Shown in pieces: positions 60,518-64,000 of a DNA stretch of 64,000 bases. The notes beneath the pieces were generated by a model. It was not told where the DNA came from. It ran no database searches and was given only the letters and a program-made list of their open reading frames with translations. This stretch comes from an uncultured Verrucomicrobiales bacterium (GTDB lineage Bacteria > Verrucomicrobiota > Verrucomicrobiia > Verrucomicrobiales > Akkermansiaceae), in NCBI GenBank assembly GCA_937928545.1, contig CALGJQ010000017.1, positions 1-64,000 on the forward strand, written 5' to 3'. Numbering within the stretch: the stretch's first letter is position 1; the number at the start of each line of letters is the position of its first letter. The position numbers and the translations under genes are program-made.

Positions 60518-61672
60518 TTAGTTCAGCGAGGAATGGATCTGCTGAAGGGTCATGATGGCGTAGCTGGTGACGAGAACGGGGTCATTTTCCATCCAGCGGC
60601 TGGCGTCTGTGTTGATCCAAGAACCATCTTCACGTTGCTTGTTGATAATGGTTGAGGAGAGGTCAGAGCGCCAATCGATCTTGAGGCCGTCTTTTCCTTT
60701 GAGTTCCGGGATGTTGGCTGCGACAAGGCTTTTGGCCATGGCGTGGTAGTAGTAGTAGAGTCCTTGTCCGCCGAGGCCGGGGTTTTCTTTGAGGGTGTAG
60801 TTTTCGTTGATCCAAGTGGTGACGGCTTTCACGCGTGGGTCATCGGCTTCGAGGTCAGCATAAACGAGCGAGAGGAGGCCGGCATAGGACATGGAGCCGT
60901 ATCCGCGAAGGGCGACGCGGCCGGTTTTACTATCGACGGCTTCACCTGCTTTTGAGTTTCCGGGAAAGTAGACGAAGCTGCCGTCGTCCCCGGAGTTTTC
61001 GATCTTGTTGGTGGCTTTTAAATTTTGGCAGCGGGAGACAAATTCTAGGGCGGCGCCCCAGTCGAGCTCTTGCACTTTTTTGTCACCAGTGTCGGTGGCA
61101 ATAGCGCGGGTGTGGTAGAGGGCTTCGAGGGCTTGATGAGTGTTGGAGAGATCAGAGTGAGCGTAGGTGCCGCCGTAGCCAATGCCGCCATCGAACTCGG
61201 TGTCGTTCTCTCCTTTGACGCCCCAGTCAGTTTGTTGGTTGATGAGGAAGCCGCGAGCTTTGATGAGTTGCTCTTTGTATTTTTGTGGATCGGCAACCCA
61301 AAGGGCCATGATGGAGGAGGCGGTGCTGTAAGTGGCCATGCCTTTTCCGTAGATGCCGCCATCGGATTTCTGTTGGGAGAGAAGCCAATCGAGCCCTTTT
61401 TGAACGGGAGCGGGAGTGGGTGCCTTTGTGTCGTATGATGGGTCGACGATGAGGCAGCGGAGAGCGTAGGCGGTGAAGGCGGGGAGTTTAGGATCTCCCC
61501 AGTAGCCGTCAGCGTGTTGTTGGCTGAGAAGAAATTTGTTGCCTTTTTTGATCACTTCTTGGGACTCAAGCTTGAGTGAAAGGTGAAGGCCCTTGGCGTT
61601 CTCTTTTCCAAGAGTCGTGATCGGAGAGATGGCAGCGATTCCGAGGATGGCTGAGGCGATTAACTTCTTCAT
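60518..61672 (-). CDS. Secreted prenyltransferase/squalene-cyclase-like alpha/alpha-toroid protein
   Basis: The protein has 384 residues, with a signal peptide ending ISPITTLGK. The family repeats are clear: QQHADGYWGDPKLPAFTAYA, LSQQKSDGGIYGKGMATYST, EFDGGIGYGGTYAHSDLSNT, YGSMSYAGLLSLVYADLEAD and QREDGSWINTDASRWMENDP. Such helical toroids occur in prenyltransferases and squalene cyclases and in secreted proteins of Planctomycetes and Verrucomicrobia, where the role is not known. Export excludes a usual membrane-lipid cyclase. It overlaps the YdjY gene by 4 nt (ATGA), so they are co-expressed. Confidence 0.88.
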   Translation of the reverse strand: MKKLIASAILGIAAISPITTLGKENAKGLHLSLKLESQEVIKKGNKFLLSQQHADGYWGDPKLPAFTAYALRCLIVDPSYDTKAPTPAPVQKGLDWLLSQQKSDGGIYGKGMATYSTASSIMALWVADPQKYKEQLIKARGFLINQQTDWGVKGENDTEFDGGIGYGGTYAHSDLSNTHQALEALYHTRAIATDTGDKKVQELDWGAALEFVSRCQNLKATNKIENSGDDGSFVYFPGNSKAGEAVDSKTGRVALRGYGSMSYAGLLSLVYADLEADDPRVKAVTTWINENYTLKENPGLGGQGLYYYYHAMAKSLVAANIPELKGKDGLKIDWRSDLSSTIINKQREDGSWINTDASRWMENDPVLVTSYAIMTLQQIHSSLN

Positions 61673-62454
61673 TTTTTTGGAGGAGTGTGTGGTTTGATGA
61701 TGATTTTAACGACGGTTTCGGCCGGGGGAATGGTGTTCTGATTTGGTATCCAAACGTCACCCAGTTCGCGATCTTTGCCAGGAAAGTTTACGATGGCTTG
61801 TTGGGCGGTGTAGATGGCGAAAATCATGCCGTCGACGTTGGCCTTGAAACGGCCTTCGTGAATGTAGGAGCCAGTCGATAACCAAGGACCGGCTTCCATC
61901 ACACTTAGAGAAACATCATCGGTTTCCACCGGTTGATTCGGTTGAGGAGTTTCAGCCTCTTCGGGCCAATCGATGTGATGAATGAGTTCATTGACGGGGA
62001 GGCGCTTCTTTTTTTCACCTTTGCCCCATTCTACGAAGATATCGACGAGGGAGGCGGCGTGGACTTCTGGGGTGACTTTGGGGAACTTGCCGGTGGGTTT
62101 CCAAGTCTCCTCGTCCATGATTTCAAAGAGCTCTTGTGATTCTTTGATGCCGAGGAGTTTTAGGGCAATGTTGAGATTGAGGGGGGAGATGTCGGTGAGG
62201 AAGAGAGTCTCGTGGACCTTATTACTCTGGGTGGTGACGAGGAGGTATTCGAGGAGGCCTTCGGTCATGTTGAGACCGGCTCCGAAGCTGGCTTCGCGCT
62301 TTGCCTTATCGAGAGTGATTTTACCGATTTGGTATTCGTTCTCGCTGATTTGTTTGATCTCCGGTTTGGGATCGGTCAGAGGCTTGGACTCTTCTTCCTG
62401 ACTAAGAGCAAGAAGTGAGAAAAGAAGAGAAGCGCTGAGGGCCTTTGTGATCAT
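61669..62454 (-). CDS. YdjY-domain exported protein
   Basis: The protein has 261 residues from MITKALSASLLFSLLALSQE (signal peptide). A longer upstream frame overlaps the next gene and is not supported. The YdjY domain is in the middle: EYQIGKITLDKAKREASFGA, NMTEGLLEYLLVTTQSNKVH, ETLFLTDISPLNLNIALKLL. In E. coli YdjY is next to a ferredoxin gene, and its role is unknown. Here it precedes the toroid gene with ATGA overlap, suggesting a shared extracellular function. Confidence 0.83.
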   Translation of the reverse strand: MITKALSASLLFSLLALSQEEESKPLTDPKPEIKQISENEYQIGKITLDKAKREASFGAGLNMTEGLLEYLLVTTQSNKVHETLFLTDISPLNLNIALKLLGIKESQELFEIMDEETWKPTGKFPKVTPEVHAASLVDIFVEWGKGEKKKRLPVNELIHHIDWPEEAETPQPNQPVETDDVSLSVMEAGPWLSTGSYIHEGRFKANVDGMIFAIYTAQQAIVNFPGKDRELGDVWIPNQNTIPPAETVVKIIIKPHTPPKK

Positions 62455-62497
62455 GGGTCTTCGAGAGGGAACGATCCTGCGAGGGGGGATCTTAGAA

Positions 62498-63454
62498 TTA
62501 ATTTGGAGAAGCGTCGCCCTCTGTTTCCGGATCTGCCTTTTTGTAGAGAGATTTGGCAAAATCTCGCCACATAAGACGGGTGATGTAAGTGGTGAGGAGG
62601 TCTTTTCCGGATGCTTGAAAAGAGGGAGGAGAGGGATAGCCGAGAGCGTTGAGCTGGGAGCGGACTGTTTTGAAAACAGCAAGGGAGATTCCGTCGATGG
62701 CTTGATCTTGATCGGCGGAAGGACTCAAGCTGATCACCGGAGTGGTCGGTGAGTCTTTTTCGTTTGTTGAGATCCAGATGCTGATCGGGCTATCTTCGAC
62801 CGCGGTGTTACTGCGATTGGTGGAAATTTTTGGAGTGATTTCGAGAAGGTCGCTGGAGGATGCTCTAATTAAGGTGGCAACTTGGAGAAGAGCGGATTTG
62901 AGGTTGTCGCTGGCTCCCTTTGCGGTTCCGAGGTGAAGGATGAGAGAGATTTCAGTGGTGGGATCGACGTTCCAGCTAGGGAGGGTGGGGGCGAGAGTTT
63001 CGATTCCCTTGGCGGCTTCGTCCAAGGTGGTGGACTCGGCCTTAGAGGTGTCGATGATCCGTTCAAAAGCGAGCAGGGCTCTTTGAAATTGTCCGCGTGC
63101 TCGCAGGGTGGAGGAGAGTTCGAAGAGGCGATCTGGGTCATTACTCTCAGCAAAGCTCCGGTAGGTGTCGAGTCCCGGACTAGCTTCGAGGTCCCCGAGT
63201 TCGAGATCCGTGATTTCGGCAACGATGTCTTCTTCGGGTTCTTCGGGGTTGCCGAGGACTTCGGTGACCTCGGGGTTTTCTTCAATGACGGGTTGAAGGG
63301 CGATGGGGCCAACGGCGAGGTTTTCGCCATAGTCCTCTGGGCTAAGTTCAACGCCGCGAGGGACCATGAAATCTAAGTGCTGGGTACGGAAGTGCCAGGT
63401 GAGAAGGATAGTCCCAATCACGGCAAAAACGACGACAGCCCAATGAACTCTCAA
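62498..63454 (-). CDS. Membrane-anchored hypothetical protein, TPR-like
   Basis: The protein has 318 residues. It has a single N-terminal membrane helix (WAVVVFAVIGTILLTWHF), an acidic linker (about 45-95) with EEPEEDIVAEITDLELGDLE, a short helical-repeat region with DRLFELSSTLRARGQFQRAL, LAFERIID, and a C-terminal Ser/Asp-rich part ending in a charged tail. It is probably periplasmic, held in the inner membrane. No family is recognised. The YdjY gene follows it after 43 nt on the same strand. Confidence 0.6.
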   Translation of the reverse strand: MRVHWAVVVFAVIGTILLTWHFRTQHLDFMVPRGVELSPEDYGENLAVGPIALQPVIEENPEVTEVLGNPEEPEEDIVAEITDLELGDLEASPGLDTYRSFAESNDPDRLFELSSTLRARGQFQRALLAFERIIDTSKAESTTLDEAAKGIETLAPTLPSWNVDPTTEISLILHLGTAKGASDNLKSALLQVATLIRASSSDLLEITPKISTNRSNTAVEDSPISIWISTNEKDSPTTPVISLSPSADQDQAIDGISLAVFKTVRSQLNALGYPSPPSFQASGKDLLTTYITRLMWRDFAKSLYKKADPETEGDASPN

Positions 63455-63501
63455 GATGCGGGAGAGTGGAAGAGAGAGAGGATAAGGTGAAGTGCAAAAA
63501 A

Positions 63502-63533
63502 GAGCCGTTGAGAGAAAAGTCTCTCAACGGCTC
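63502..63533 (-). terminator. Terminator of rplS
   Basis: A perfect 13-bp stem, GAGCCGTTGAGAG with CTCTCAACGGCTC, has a short loop and is followed on the minus strand by TTTTTT. It lies 42 bp beyond the rplS stop. Confidence 0.9.
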
Positions 63534-63574
63534 GGAAATTTAAAACGAAAGGAGGCAATGAATGCCTGATTTCT

Positions 63575-63919
63575 TTATTCGGCGGTCTTAACCTGGATCG
63601 CACGCTTACCGACACGGTCGCGAAGGTAATGAAGTTTGGCGCGTCTTACTTTACCGCGAGAGATGACCTCTACTTTGGCAATACGAGGGCTGTGAAGAGG
63701 ATAAACACGCTCAACACCAACGCCGTAAGAAATTTTACGGACGGTGAAGGCTTTGTTGACGCCAGTGCCGCCCATTGCGAGGACGATGCCTTGGAACATC
63801 TGGATACGCTCTTTACCTCCCTCAACCACGCGGTTGTGAACCTTTACGGTGTCACCCACTTTGAAGTCGGTGACTTCAGCCTTCATTTGTTCTTTTTCGA
63901 TCTTGCTGATGATATCCAT
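63575..63919 (-). CDS. rplS: 50S ribosomal protein L19
   Basis: The protein has 114 residues from [19 protein letters not shown]. The upstream frame is a leader-like extension and not part of the protein. It has the L19 features [60 protein letters not shown], and [18 protein letters not shown]19 lies at the 30S-50S interface. Only the minus-strand end of its operon is visible, and trmD is expected just outside the window. Confidence 0.97.
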   Translation of the reverse strand: MDIISKIEKEQMKAEVTDFKVGDTVKVHNRVVEGGKERIQMFQGIVLAMGGTGVNKAFTVRKISYGVGVERVYPLHSPRIAKVEVISRGKVRRAKLHYLRDRVGKRAIQVKTAE

Positions 63920-64000
63920 GGTCGTAAACGCGGTTAACGGGGCGCAGGAACTACGGGAAGGGCAGGGTGATTGCAACTGTTTTTTCAAGAGTTCATAGGA

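Overview
The window looks like part of a chromosome from a free-living, probably aquatic, member of the Verrucomicrobiota (Verrucomicrobiia). This is an inference from gene content. The window holds a DUF1501 Tat-type protein, a secreted sulfatase fused to an SGNH esterase, a YdjY-domain protein, DPBB and GYF/DUF4190 proteins, an ebo-like gene pair, many small lipoproteins and intergenic word repeats of the TCTCACGCAGAGC type. Lipid A (lpxD), Skp/OmpH chaperones, a BtuB-type receptor and Tat parts show a two-membrane cell. No species can be named from the sequence alone.

The strongest signal is selenocysteine use. Three genes are each cut in two by an in-frame TGA. One is a secreted MsrA (34277-35059) whose TGA sits at the catalytic cysteine. 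The other two are small exported HMA-domain proteins (232-579 and 16168-16524) whose TGA sits at the first metal ligand. In both HMA genes the same hairpin, GTGCA-loop-TGCAC, starts exactly 22 nt after the TGA. In msrA a hairpin starts 12 nt after it. These positions fit bacterial SECIS elements. The HMA pair has the unusual ligand pattern U-x-x-x-C instead of C-x-x-C. The selABCD genes are not in the window.

Layout: 1-8 kb holds repeats, an HMA selenoprotein, a secreted EEP nuclease-like lipoprotein with tatA, hrpB, a membrane Ser/Thr kinase, a small lipoprotein and panC. 8-11.7 kb is an envelope operon in which lpxD is flanked by two pairs of OmpH/Skp paralogues. 11.7-17.5 kb holds a C39-like secreted protein, ndk, purB, the second HMA selenoprotein and a protein of the 3-methyladenine-glycosylase-annotated family. 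17.5-18.6 kb is initiator tRNA-Met followed by a roughly 0.96-kb higBA cassette, bounded by an exact 41-bp repeat of the tRNA terminator. 18.7-28 kb holds an M42 peptidase, YbjN, xth, tandem Hsp20 genes, pdxA, a RodZ-like protein, a perfect sigma-54 promoter reading into a short terminator, a DPBB protein, an HDAC-family protein and panE.

28-34 kb holds eboE- and eboB-like genes with vapBC set among them, and a DUF455-ATP-grasp-like fusion. 34-41 kb holds the Sec-MsrA, an M29 peptidase, hisD, two TPM-like genes, a structured convergent intergenic region and the DUF1501 protein. 41-51 kb holds a DsbD-N-like protein, a LysM lipoprotein, a cobalamin riboswitch with btuB, argB, a folate operon with a DHPS-RibD_C fusion and an SDR, a YhaM-like nuclease and a gamma carbonic anhydrase. 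51-64 kb holds an Mpv17-like membrane protein, a pRiA4b ORF-3 protein, a broken gene, fabI, GYF/DUF4190 and DUF2752 proteins, the sulfatase-SGNH fusion, a divergent regulator, an alpha/alpha-toroid secreted protein with YdjY, and rplS.

Apart from repeats, two short regions hold only gene remnants (52.9-53.2 kb and 57.24-57.47 kb).
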